Shown: positions 1-7,860 of the stretch, piece after piece
How positions within the stretch are numbered: the stretch's first letter is position 1
Layout of the letters: every line of letters starts with the position of its first letter
Made by a program: the position numbers and the translations under genes
Source of the DNA: Candidatus Nomurabacteria bacterium
GTDB lineage: Bacteria > Patescibacteriota > Minisyncoccia > Phycocordibacterales > UBA9973
Direction: 5' to 3'
Assembly (NCBI GenBank): GCA_943348755.1
Contig: CALQYS010000010.1
Span: forward strand, 1-33,311
DNA length: 33,311 bases
The notes under the pieces: model-generated
Databases searched by the model: none
Told to the model about the DNA's origin: nothing
Seen by the model: only the letters and a program-made list of their open reading frames with translations

Positions 1-165
1 AAAAAAGTCGGTTCGAACTTTAAAATTTTAGATCGAACCGTACTTTTTGAGCCACGCGGAGCGTGGAAAACCCTTTTGGATTCTGGATTCGGCGGGGGGA
101 ATTCAGAACAGACGGCGCTTCGCGCCGACCATATTTTTGGTTCGGAAACCATTTTCGAAAAATTG

Positions 166-252
166 CGGATGGGGTGAGATTCGAACTCACGGTCCCCTTT
201 CAGGGACGACAGTTTTCAAGACTGTTCCTTTAGACCGCTCAGGCACCCATCC
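166..252 (-). tRNA. tRNA-Ser (anticodon TGA)
   Basis: Reverse complement GGATGGGTGCCTGAGCGG...CAGTCTTGAAAACTG...GTTCGAATCTCACCCCATCC folds as a class II tRNA with long variable arm; 7-bp acceptor GGATGGG/CCCATCC; anticodon TGA. Confidence 0.93.
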
Positions 253-261
253 CTCTTTTAT

Positions 262-501
262 TTATTTCATTGACGACAATGCTTCTCTGAAATCTGTCTT
301 CACTTCTACCCAACTTTTCTTTGCTACTTTGAAAATATAAATAATTTCCAAGATTGCTAAAGTGTTTAATAAAAGTAGCGCGACGAACCACTTCTTGTGA
401 TTATGCTTTGCAGCTGTCCACACAGCGTAGATCTTCCAAGGAATAGTCCAAAGAGCCACTAATATTATGAATATGTTTACAGACAATGGCAATTGAGTCA
501 C
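262..501 (-). CDS. small membrane protein (DUF5652-like)
   Basis: 79 aa, two hydrophobic segments, GTG start with TATGAT 6 nt upstream; resembles small two-TM proteins common in CPR genomes. Confidence 0.6.
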   Translation of the reverse strand: MTQLPLSVNIFIILVALWTIPWKIYAVWTAAKHNHKKWFVALLLLNTLAILEIIYIFKVAKKSWVEVKTDFREALSSMK

Positions 502-547
502 GGCAAAATCATACCAGAAAAATTATATTTATGCTAGTATCTTCCTT

Positions 548-1000
548 ATGATAAAAGGAAGATTTCTAGGCATTGATTATGGTACAAAAAGGATCGGAGT
601 GGCGGTCTCGGACGAAAATATGACGCTTGCCTTTCCAAAAGAGATCGTGCCAAATAACGCAGATACAATGAAAAGACTAGGAGAAATTATTGTGCAGGAA
701 GGCATCCGTGAGATCGTGGTGGGGGAATCAGTTGATTTTTCTGGAAAATTAAATGCTTTGTCGGCTCGAATTGATGTATTTATTTTAGATTTAGAAGAAA
801 AATTTAAATTACCCATTCAGAAGCAAAAAGAATTTCTGACTTCGGTGGAAGCGCGGAAGGGGACAAACACCAAGGCAAATATAAGCCCGTCACAGGCACA
901 CAGTAAAGTGAAACAAATAAAAAGCGGACGGATAGATGCTAGTGCGGCTGCATTGATACTTCAGAGGTATTTAGATAAAATAAATCAAAAAAAGATATAA
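548..1000 (+). CDS. ruvX: Holliday junction resolvase-like RuvX/YqgF
   Basis: N-terminal FLGIDYGTKRIGVAVSDE motif and YqgF-type length (150 aa). Confidence 0.9.
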   Translation: MIKGRFLGIDYGTKRIGVAVSDENMTLAFPKEIVPNNADTMKRLGEIIVQEGIREIVVGESVDFSGKLNALSARIDVFILDLEEKFKLPIQKQKEFLTSVEARKGTNTKANISPSQAHSKVKQIKSGRIDASAAALILQRYLDKINQKKI

Positions 1001-1007
1001 TAATCAG

Positions 1008-1337
1008 ATGATAAATATAGACGATTTTGCAAAAATAGAAATAAAAGTGGGGCAAATTTTATCAGTGGAAAAAGTACCAGAGACGGATAAATTACTAAAA
1101 TTGTCAGTTGATCTGGGGGAGGTACAGCCCAGGCAGATAATTTCAGGTATTTCTTTGTATTTTCCAGATCACTCTATTCTCGTTGGCAAAAAATGCATGT
1201 TTGTTGCCAATTTAGAACCCAGAATAATTCGCGGTCTAGAAAGTCAGGGCATGATCTTGGCAGTTTCGACTGAAGACGGTAAATTTTCCTTGCTAGAGCC
1301 AAATAAAGAGATACCTGTTGGCGTGAGGGCTAGATAA
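1008..1337 (+). CDS. stand-alone tRNA-binding (EMAP-II/MetRS-beta-like) domain protein
   Basis: DFAKIEIKVGQILSVEKVPETDKLLKLSVDLG...RQIISGI typical of the MetRS C-terminal tRNA-binding domain; 109 aa. Confidence 0.85.
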   Translation: MINIDDFAKIEIKVGQILSVEKVPETDKLLKLSVDLGEVQPRQIISGISLYFPDHSILVGKKCMFVANLEPRIIRGLESQGMILAVSTEDGKFSLLEPNKEIPVGVRAR

Positions 1338-1365
1338 AAGTCTTATTACATAGTACAATATTGTT

Positions 1366-2460
1366 ATGTCTAGTCATTTATTCGACAGATTTTTCCGTAG
1401 GTTTTTCCCGGTGCCTCGATTTTTAGCAGAACCCTTTTTTGGTCTAGATATCTCAGATGAATCATTGAAATTTGTAGAACTTATCGATACAAAAGATGGC
1501 ATGGATGTCGGTCGGCATGGAGAGCGTGCCATTCCTCCTGGTATCATAGAATCAGGCAAGATCAAAAATCCTAAAAGGATGGAAGAAATTTTAATGAAGC
1601 TTAAGACAGAAGTTGGAGTGAAGTCAGTCCGTGTATCTCTTCCAGAAGAACAAGTTTATCTTTTTAAACTCCGATTAGAAAAATTAGGGTTGGAAAATGT
1701 TAGAGAAAGCATTGAACTTGCTCTTGAAGAACACATACCTCTACAGGCGTCCGATACCATCTTTGATTATGAATTACTAAATCAAGATAAAGAAAGTCTA
1801 GAGCTTCAAGTCGCGGCCATCCCCAAAAATATCATTGAAAGTTACTTAACCATATTTAAAAATGCACAAATCAGAGCTCAGTCTTTCGAACTTGAAGCTC
1901 AAGCGATTTCTAGATCAGTGGTTAAAAATGGCGACCTAGAGACTTACATGATTGTTGATTTTGGAGAAAAGCGTACGGGTATTTTTATCATATCGCGCGG
2001 TGTTGTGATGTTTACCTCTACACTGGATGTAGGTGGAGTGATGCTTAGTGATATGATTGCCAAGAATTTTAAAATAAGTTTCGAAGAGGCAGAAAGTATG
2101 AAAAGGAAATATGGTCTCCTGCGTAATACTGCCAACAAAGAACTATTTTCTGTGCTTTTGAACAGTGTTTCTATTTTGCGTGATGAGATAGTAAAACATT
2201 CTCTGTATTGGCATACACATAAAGATGAAGAAGGTAAAAGCAATCCGCCAATCAAAAAAATTATTCTATGTGGCGGGGATTCTAATTTGATAGGCCTTCC
2301 TGACTATTTGTCCATTAGTATTAAAACTGAAGTGGAAATGGCTAATGTGTGGTCTAACATTATTAATACAGAGGATCATATCCCTGAAATCGACTTTAAA
2401 AGAGCGCTCTCATTTGCTGCTGCCCTCGGGCTTGCTTTGAGGGATTATAAAAATAGTTAA
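1366..2460 (+). CDS. pilM: type IV pilus assembly ATPase-like protein PilM
   Basis: FFGLDISDESLKFVELI, VDFGEKRTGIFI, LCGGDSNLIGLPDYL: actin-like PilM fold motifs; followed by pilN/pilO-like ORFs. Confidence 0.85.
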   Translation: MSSHLFDRFFRRFFPVPRFLAEPFFGLDISDESLKFVELIDTKDGMDVGRHGERAIPPGIIESGKIKNPKRMEEILMKLKTEVGVKSVRVSLPEEQVYLFKLRLEKLGLENVRESIELALEEHIPLQASDTIFDYELLNQDKESLELQVAAIPKNIIESYLTIFKNAQIRAQSFELEAQAISRSVVKNGDLETYMIVDFGEKRTGIFIISRGVVMFTSTLDVGGVMLSDMIAKNFKISFEEAESMKRKYGLLRNTANKELFSVLLNSVSILRDEIVKHSLYWHTHKDEEGKSNPPIKKIILCGGDSNLIGLPDYLSISIKTEVEMANVWSNIINTEDHIPEIDFKRALSFAAALGLALRDYKNS

Positions 2461-2463
2461 TTT

Positions 2464-3048
2464 ATGATTAATTTAATCCCTAATAAAGAAAAAAAAGAAA
2501 TAGCCAAAAGTTTTTATTATAGACTTGTTGTCTTGCTTTTGGTTATGCTCGGTGTGTCTTTTTTTGTCGCTTTTATCGCCATTTTACCATCTTATTTTTT
2601 ATCCTCGACTAAAAGTAGTATCGTAGATGCCAAACTAGAAATGCAAAAGAATGAACCAGTACTTTTACCAGAAGAAAAAACTCTTGCAATGATTAAAGAC
2701 TTAAACAGCAAGCTAAGTCTTATTGAAAAAAATGAAAATAATACATTCACTGTTTCCAACAAAGTTATAAACGCTATTATCTTAAAGAAGATGTCTAGTA
2801 TAAAAATCACTGATATTTCCTATGAAGATAGTTTCCCAAGTGGATCTTTACAAGGCAAAAAAATAAGCATTCAAGGCACGGCGCCCTCTCGAGAAGTTCT
2901 GCTTTTGTTTCGTAAGGCTCTCGAAGACGATAGCAATTTTAAGAGTGTCAACCTGCCGATTTCTAATTTTGTAAAGGGATCTAATATCCAATTTTATTTA
3001 AGTTTAATGCCCCGTCTGGGTGACGCAGCCGGGCAACCTTCACAATAA
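2464..3048 (+). CDS. pilN: PilN-like inner-membrane pilus assembly protein
   Basis: MINLIPNKEKKEI start, single N-terminal TM, position after pilM. Confidence 0.7.
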   Translation: MINLIPNKEKKEIAKSFYYRLVVLLLVMLGVSFFVAFIAILPSYFLSSTKSSIVDAKLEMQKNEPVLLPEEKTLAMIKDLNSKLSLIEKNENNTFTVSNKVINAIILKKMSSIKITDISYEDSFPSGSLQGKKISIQGTAPSREVLLLFRKALEDDSNFKSVNLPISNFVKGSNIQFYLSLMPRLGDAAGQPSQ

Positions 3049-3049
3049 T

Positions 3050-3589
3050 ATGCAAAGCAACTTTCTAAAAATACCATTGCTCCTCTCTGTAATATTTTTT
3101 GTGTTTTCTTCGTCTATTTTTATATTTCTTTATAAAGCCATAAATAATTCTGTAATAGAATCACAGTATAAAGAAGGGAAATGGCAAGGTGAGGCTTTGA
3201 GACGTAACGAGATAAAAACGTTGAACGATTCGGCTAAAACCGTAGAGAGTGATAAAGTACAATTAGAAAAACATTTTGCGCAAAGTTCTGACATTGTGCC
3301 CTTTTTAGATACCATCGAAGGATTAGCTCCAAAAGTGGGTGTAAAGACGGAAGTGACTTCTGTTGATATTTCAGATGATCGCATTACACTTTTGGTTAGC
3401 ATGAAAGCATCAGGAAATTTCAGCAGTCTGTATAAATTTTTAACACTTTTAGAGAATTCTCCATATCAATTAGAGTTTACGGGGGTTAATATACAGAAAG
3501 AGACGGGGGCAGATGTTGGCAAAAAAAGCAATTTGTACCCGAAATGGAATGTGACTTTTAAGATAAAACTTTTAAGTTTTACATTGTAG
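3050..3589 (+). CDS. pilO: PilO-like pilus assembly protein
   Basis: MQSNFLKIPLLLSVIFFVFSSS single-TM protein after pilN; ATG at 3050 preferred over track start GTG 3020, which overlaps pilN. Confidence 0.6.
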   Translation: MQSNFLKIPLLLSVIFFVFSSSIFIFLYKAINNSVIESQYKEGKWQGEALRRNEIKTLNDSAKTVESDKVQLEKHFAQSSDIVPFLDTIEGLAPKVGVKTEVTSVDISDDRITLLVSMKASGNFSSLYKFLTLLENSPYQLEFTGVNIQKETGADVGKKSNLYPKWNVTFKIKLLSFTL

Positions 3590-3600
3590 AATAAAAAAAT

Positions 3601-3912
3601 ATGAAAAAATTATTCAAAAGAGAAAAAAATTTTACAAAAGACAAAGAAACTTTCAGGTTGAATATAAATTTCTATTGGCAATTAGCCGTGTTAATAATGT
3701 TTATAGTAATTATTCTATCTTCAGTCTTTGGTTATTATCTTTTTGTACAAATAAACCAGGAATCTGTTGTATCATCTGGTGGCGACAGTCCTAAGATCGA
3801 GACAGTCAAAAAAGAAAGAGTCGAAAAGGTCCTAGAGTATTTCTTAGAAAGAGAAAAAAATTCAAATAGAATATTAAACTCTCTGGCACCTATCATTGAC
3901 CCATCGCTCTAA
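3601..3912 (+). CDS. hypothetical single-TM protein, pil operon associated
   Basis: 103 aa, one TM, directly after the pilO-like gene. Confidence 0.6.
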   Translation: MKKLFKREKNFTKDKETFRLNINFYWQLAVLIMFIVIILSSVFGYYLFVQINQESVVSSGGDSPKIETVKKERVEKVLEYFLEREKNSNRILNSLAPIIDPSL

Positions 3913-3918
3913 ATTTTG

Positions 3919-3990
3919 TGCCCTCGGTAGGAATCGAACCTACATCAAGGCCTTAGAAGAGCCTTGTTCTATCCATTGAACTACGGGGGC
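3919..3990 (-). tRNA. tRNA-Arg (anticodon TCT)
   Basis: Reverse complement GCCCCCGTAGTTCAATGGATAGAAC AAGGCTCTTCTAAGGCCTT...GGTTCGATTCCTACCGAGGGCA; loop CTTCTAA gives TCT. Confidence 0.92.
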
Positions 3991-3994
3991 GCGG

Positions 3995-4067
3995 TGCGCG
4001 ATGTAGGACTCGAACCTACGACCTTGATGGTGTAAACATCCTGCTCTACCAACTGAGCTAATCGCGC
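3995..4067 (-). tRNA. tRNA-Val (anticodon TAC)
   Basis: Reverse complement GCGCGATTAGCTCAGTTGGTAGAGC...TTTACAC...GGTTCGAGTCCTACATCGCGCA; acceptor GCGCGAT/ATCGCGC. Confidence 0.93.
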
Positions 4068-4118
4068 AAATTGAAAACGCTTGTAATTATAGAACATTTC
4101 CACTAAGATTTCAATATT

Positions 4119-4904
4119 ATGAAAATAAAAATTTTATACGAGGATCCTGATATTTTGGCCATAGAGAAACCTTCAGGAATTTCAGTGCATAGCGACGGGC
4201 GCAGTACTGATGAGACGATCGCTGATTGGGTACTCCAAAATTATCCAAAAATGAAGAATGTGGGAGAACCCATGTCGGATATACCGCGTCCAGGGATTGT
4301 CCACAGGCTAGATCGAGAAACCTCCGGAGTAATGTTGCTTGCCAAAAATCAAAAAACTTTTGAAAATTTGAAAAAGCAATTTCAGGACAAGGAAGTGAAG
4401 AAAACATATGTAGCGATCGTTTCTGGTTCTGTCCGTAATGATCGAGGGGTGATAAACAAACCAATCGGCCGTAGTCCACGGGATTTCCGTCGATACTTGG
4501 CGGGACGTGGAGTGCGAGGAGAGATACGCGAAGCGGTTACTGATTATAAGGTTTTGAAAAGGTTTGAAGTAGAAGAGAGTAAAACTTCGATGCTTTCGAA
4601 ATTTTCACCCCTGCGCCCGCAAGCGGGACCCTCGGGGATAAAAATTTCAAAACCATCTTCGTTTAAGTTCACCTATCTTGAAATAAAACCTAAAACCGGC
4701 CGGACGCACCAAATCCGTGTGCATATGAAATATTTAAATCACCCTGTCGTATGTGATGAGCTCTATAATCCTGCCGCTCCGTGTCCAAAGGGGATAACAC
4801 GTATGGCTCTTCATGCGCAGTCTATAGAATTTAAAGATCTAAAGGGTAAAAATGTCAAAGTGGAATCACCTGTGCCACTGCAGTTTAAAAAGGTGCTAAA
4901 ATAA
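4119..4904 (+). CDS. RluA-family pseudouridine synthase
   Basis: IVHRLDRETSGVMLLAKN and LEIKPKTGRTHQIRVHMKYLNHPVVCDELY motifs. Contains an in-frame palindromic insertion near 4578-4665. Confidence 0.92.
   Translation: MKIKILYEDPDILAIEKPSGISVHSDGRSTDETIADWVLQNYPKMKNVGEPMSDIPRPGIVHRLDRETSGVMLLAKNQKTFENLKKQFQDKEVKKTYVAIVSGSVRNDRGVINKPIGRSPRDFRRYLAGRGVRGEIREAVTDYKVLKRFEVEESKTSMLSKFSPLRPQAGPSGIKISKPSSFKFTYLEIKPKTGRTHQIRVHMKYLNHPVVCDELYNPAAPCPKGITRMALHAQSIEFKDLKGKNVKVESPVPLQFKKVLK
4598..4648. repeat. in-frame palindromic insertion within the rluA-type gene
   Basis: GAAATTTT CA CCCC TGCG CCCG CAAG CGGG ACCCTC GGGG ATA AAAATTTC nested inverted repeat; flanking 4590-4597/4649-4660 is also partly complementary. 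Confidence 0.7.
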
Positions 4905-4908
4905 AAGA

Positions 4909-6606
4909 GTGGAAACAAGGAATTGTCAAAACTGTAAGAAAGATTTTACAATAGAAAAAGAGGATTTTTCCTTTTATGAAAAGATGAAAGTTCCAGCTCC
5001 GACTTGGTGTCCGGAGTGTCGCATGATTCGGAGATTTTCTTTCGGCAACGCTTGGAATTTATTCTGGCGTAATTGTGATTTGTGTAAAGAGAGAACTATG
5101 TCCATATATCCGCCAGATAAAAAACTTACCATATATTGTCCGAAATGCTGGTGGGATGACTCATGGGATGGAACAGAATATGCCATGGACTACGATCCGA
5201 AGCGCAATTTTTTTGAGCAGATTAATCAGCTAAGCGAAAAAACGCCTTTTGTCGCCCTAGATAACCTGTATCCAAGTTTAAAAAATTCTAACTACTCTAA
5301 TGCACTTTCGTGGTGTAAGGATTGCTACATGATATTTTGGGCGGATTATTGTGAGGGCGTATTCTATTCTTCACTTTTAAATGGTTTAAAATACAGCTCA
5401 GATTGTATAAGAGGGTATGAATCAGAGCTATGTTATGAATCTATAGGTTTTAATAAAAATTATCGCACTTTTTTCTGCGATGAATGCGATACTTGTGTAG
5501 ATGTATGGTTTTCAAGGAACTGTTACAGTTGTACAAATTGCATAGGGTGTGTAAATCTTCGCGGGGCTTCTAATTATATTTTTAATATTAAGTACTCCAA
5601 AGAAGAATATGAAAGACAAGTAAAAGAACTTAGGCTAGATTCGTGGGTTAAATTACGAGAGTTGGAGAAAAAATCACATGATTTTTGGCAAACTTTACCA
5701 TACAGAGAATATAACGGGCATTCTCTCAATGTAAATGTCACGGGCGATCATGTTTACACGTCCCGCAATTCGAAAGAAATGTATATTGCGAATGATGCAG
5801 AAAATTGTAAATGGTGTCAGCTTATAACAGTAGGTCCGGCAAAGGATTGTATGGATTATTCTGGTTGGGGGAATAATGCCAACTTGATCTACGAGTGTAT
5901 TGGAGTAGGGGAAAATGTAAGTAATGTGATGTTTTCATTCATATGCACTCCTGATCTGCTTAATTTACAATATTGTACTTGGAATATTTCCGGCAAGAAT
6001 AATTTTGGATGCGTTAATCTTAAAAGAAAATCTTACTGCATTTTAAATAAACAGTATACAAAAGAAGAATTTGAAAAAACACGCGAACAAATCATAAAAG
6101 ACATGAAGGTAAATCCTTATGTGGATAAACTCGGTCGCAAGTTTTATTATGGAGAATTTTTTCCTCCAGAAATGAGCAAATTTCCTTATAACCACTCAAA
6201 TGCCATGAAGTTTTTCCCAAAAACCAAAGAGGAAGTATTAGCGCAGGGTTATCTATGGGACGATTCGGAAAATCCCACATTCTCGACAACTATAAAAAGC
6301 GAGGATTTACCAGATGCAATAAAAGATACACCGGAAACTATTTTAAACGAAGTTATAAAATGCTCGAATTGTGCTCGTTCTTATAAAATAGTCCAAGGAG
6401 AACTTAACCTGCTTCGTAAAATGAATTTACCGATACCACATGAATGTCCGAAATGTAGAGAAAATAAAAGATTTGCGCGGATGACCAAGCCTGGTATGTA
6501 TCATAGAACTTGCGATAAATGTAATAAAAATATTTACACACCTTATGCACCGGGAAGACCAGAAATAGTGTATTGTGTGCAATGTTATCAGGGGGAATTT
6601 GCATAA
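4909..6606 (+). CDS. cysteine-rich zinc-ribbon protein of unknown function
   Basis: 565 aa, 36 Cys mostly in CxxC pairs; homologous zinc-ribbon domains at both ends; internal GCVNL...YxKEExE repeat. Confidence 0.8.
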   Translation: METRNCQNCKKDFTIEKEDFSFYEKMKVPAPTWCPECRMIRRFSFGNAWNLFWRNCDLCKERTMSIYPPDKKLTIYCPKCWWDDSWDGTEYAMDYDPKRNFFEQINQLSEKTPFVALDNLYPSLKNSNYSNALSWCKDCYMIFWADYCEGVFYSSLLNGLKYSSDCIRGYESELCYESIGFNKNYRTFFCDECDTCVDVWFSRNCYSCTNCIGCVNLRGASNYIFNIKYSKEEYERQVKELRLDSWVKLRELEKKSHDFWQTLPYREYNGHSLNVNVTGDHVYTSRNSKEMYIANDAENCKWCQLITVGPAKDCMDYSGWGNNANLIYECIGVGENVSNVMFSFICTPDLLNLQYCTWNISGKNNFGCVNLKRKSYCILNKQYTKEEFEKTREQIIKDMKVNPYVDKLGRKFYYGEFFPPEMSKFPYNHSNAMKFFPKTKEEVLAQGYLWDDSENPTFSTTIKSEDLPDAIKDTPETILNEVIKCSNCARSYKIVQGELNLLRKMNLPIPHECPKCRENKRFARMTKPGMYHRTCDKCNKNIYTPYAPGRPEIVYCVQCYQGEFA

Positions 6607-6609
6607 GTA

Positions 6610-6686
6610 GAAGATTCTAAAAATAAATTTTGCCAGAGCATTCTCCTTATGACCTAACGCAGCAAAATTTGATTTTTAGAATCTTC
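6610..6686. repeat. long intergenic inverted repeat (hairpin C)
   Basis: GAAGATTCTAAAAATAAATTTTGC (6610-6633) and GCAAAATTTGATTTTTAGAATCTTC (6662-6686): complementary apart from one bulged base; 28-nt loop. Confidence 0.9.
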
Positions 6687-6706
6687 CGTGCTAAAGTGTT
6701 TTCACT

Positions 6707-7168
6707 ATGTCAGGGAACAAAGTTACAAATATAAAGTTCAGTCCGGTAAATATCGAAGCGCGCAAAAAGCTTAATTTTAAAGCTGGCGATACTGTCAACG
6801 TCTGGTCAAAGATTTTGGAAGAGAAAGTTGAAAAAAAGGGTGAGAAAAAGAAAGGGGACTCCAAAAAACCAGAAGCTAATAAATATCGACTTCAAGCTTT
6901 TGAAGGCATCGTTCTGGCTCGCAAACACGGCACAGAGATGGGGGCAACTTTTACAGTTCGTAGAATTGCTTCAGGCGTTGGTGTGGAAAGAATTTTCCCC
7001 CTATATTCTCCAATGGTAGATAAAATTGAGATAACTAAGAAATCTCGCGCTCGTCGATCAAAGCTTTATTACATCCGAAACAAAGCGGTGAAAGATGTTC
7101 GCAGTAAGATGCATTCAGTGACTGCTGTCCCTGAAGAAGAGGCCGTAGTCGAAGAAAAGACTGCATAG
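6707..7168 (+). CDS. rplS: 50S ribosomal protein L19
   Basis: FKAGDTVNVWSKI...FEGIVLARKHGTEMGATFTVRRIASGVGVERIFPLYSP...; Lys-rich insertion. Confidence 0.92.
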   Translation: MSGNKVTNIKFSPVNIEARKKLNFKAGDTVNVWSKILEEKVEKKGEKKKGDSKKPEANKYRLQAFEGIVLARKHGTEMGATFTVRRIASGVGVERIFPLYSPMVDKIEITKKSRARRSKLYYIRNKAVKDVRSKMHSVTAVPEEEAVVEEKTA

Positions 7169-7188
7169 TTTTGGTATAATCTAAACAT

Positions 7189-7275
7189 GCGCGGGTGGCG
7201 AAACTGGTAGACGTACTACCTTGAGGTGGTAGCGCCCGCAAGGGCATGGAGGTTCAAATCCTCTCCCGCGCACCA
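7189..7275 (+). tRNA. tRNA-Leu (anticodon GAG), encoded CCA
   Basis: GCGCGGGTGGCGAAACTGGTAGACG...CTACCTTGAGGTGGTAG...GGTTCAAATCCTCTCCCGCGCACCA; class II. Confidence 0.94.
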
Positions 7276-7284
7276 AAGTTATAG

Positions 7285-7307
7285 ACCCCAACAGGGGTTG
7301 CTTTTTT
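7285..7307 (+). terminator. intrinsic terminator after tRNA-Leu
   Basis: ACCCC AACA GGGGT then TGC TTTTTT. Confidence 0.75.
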
Positions 7308-7366
7308 GTTAAAATATGGTATACTCATTGGCGAACGTTCAACTAACAATACAACAACTTTTTCTC

Positions 7367-7510
7367 ATGAAAACATCCAAACCACGGAGTGTTGCAGTTC
7401 TTTTCTACCTGTTTGAAAGACGTTACGCTCTGGAAATTCACCAGATCAAACGACTCCAAGCTGGTCGCCACAAGCCCCCTTTTGTTAAAAGGAAGAGGAG
7501 GCATCGGTAA
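7367..7510 (+). CDS. possible small cationic protein (47 aa)
   Basis: MKTSKPRSVAVLFYLFERRYALEIHQIKRLQAGRHKPPFVKRKRRHR; -10-like TATACT upstream and strong hairpin downstream; no recognised family. Confidence 0.3.
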   Translation: MKTSKPRSVAVLFYLFERRYALEIHQIKRLQAGRHKPPFVKRKRRHR

Positions 7511-7515
7511 ATCGT

Positions 7516-7550
7516 CGCGCCGAGGAGACATGCACAGTCTCCTCGGCGCG
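7516..7550. repeat. perfect GC-rich hairpin, 14-bp stem, 7-nt loop
   Basis: CGCGCCGAGGAGAC ATGCACA GTCTCCTCGGCGCG. Confidence 0.9.
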
Positions 7551-7647
7551 AACTACTTTATGGCACCTTCTTTACCACATTTAAAACTTTTTCTTTAAAA
7601 TTAAACATAACTAAATCATCATAACATATGATATACTCCAATTGTTT

Positions 7648-7860
7648 ATGAAAGAATACATTATTAATAAAATCTACGAGTTGCGCATAGAAAAAGGAGT
7701 GACTCAAGAATCTCTAGCAGAAAAAGTAGGTGTAAGTCGTCAAACAATTATAGCGATCGAAAAAGGTAACTATACACCATCCATAAATCTATCACTAAGA
7801 CTTGCCCACTTTTTTGGTATGCCTGTAGAAAAAATATTTAAAATTTCTTATGAAAAATAA
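7648..7860 (+). CDS. XRE-family HTH transcriptional regulator
   Basis: MKEYIINKIYELRIEKGVTQESLAEKVGVSRQTIIAIEKGNYTPSINLSLRLAHFFGMPVEKIF: HTH_3 motif. Confidence 0.9.
   Translation: MKEYIINKIYELRIEKGVTQESLAEKVGVSRQTIIAIEKGNYTPSINLSLRLAHFFGMPVEKIFKISYEK

Noticed and set aside
47-340. 97-aa ORF on the plus strand
   Set aside because: Runs through the antisense of tRNA-Ser and consecutive hairpins; composition is not protein-like.
7343-7531. Minus-strand ORF MSPRRDDLPMPPLPFNKRGLVATSLE...
   Set aside because: Overlaps the promoter/hairpin region; PPLPFNKRG-like translation resembles common repeat-derived spurious ORFs.
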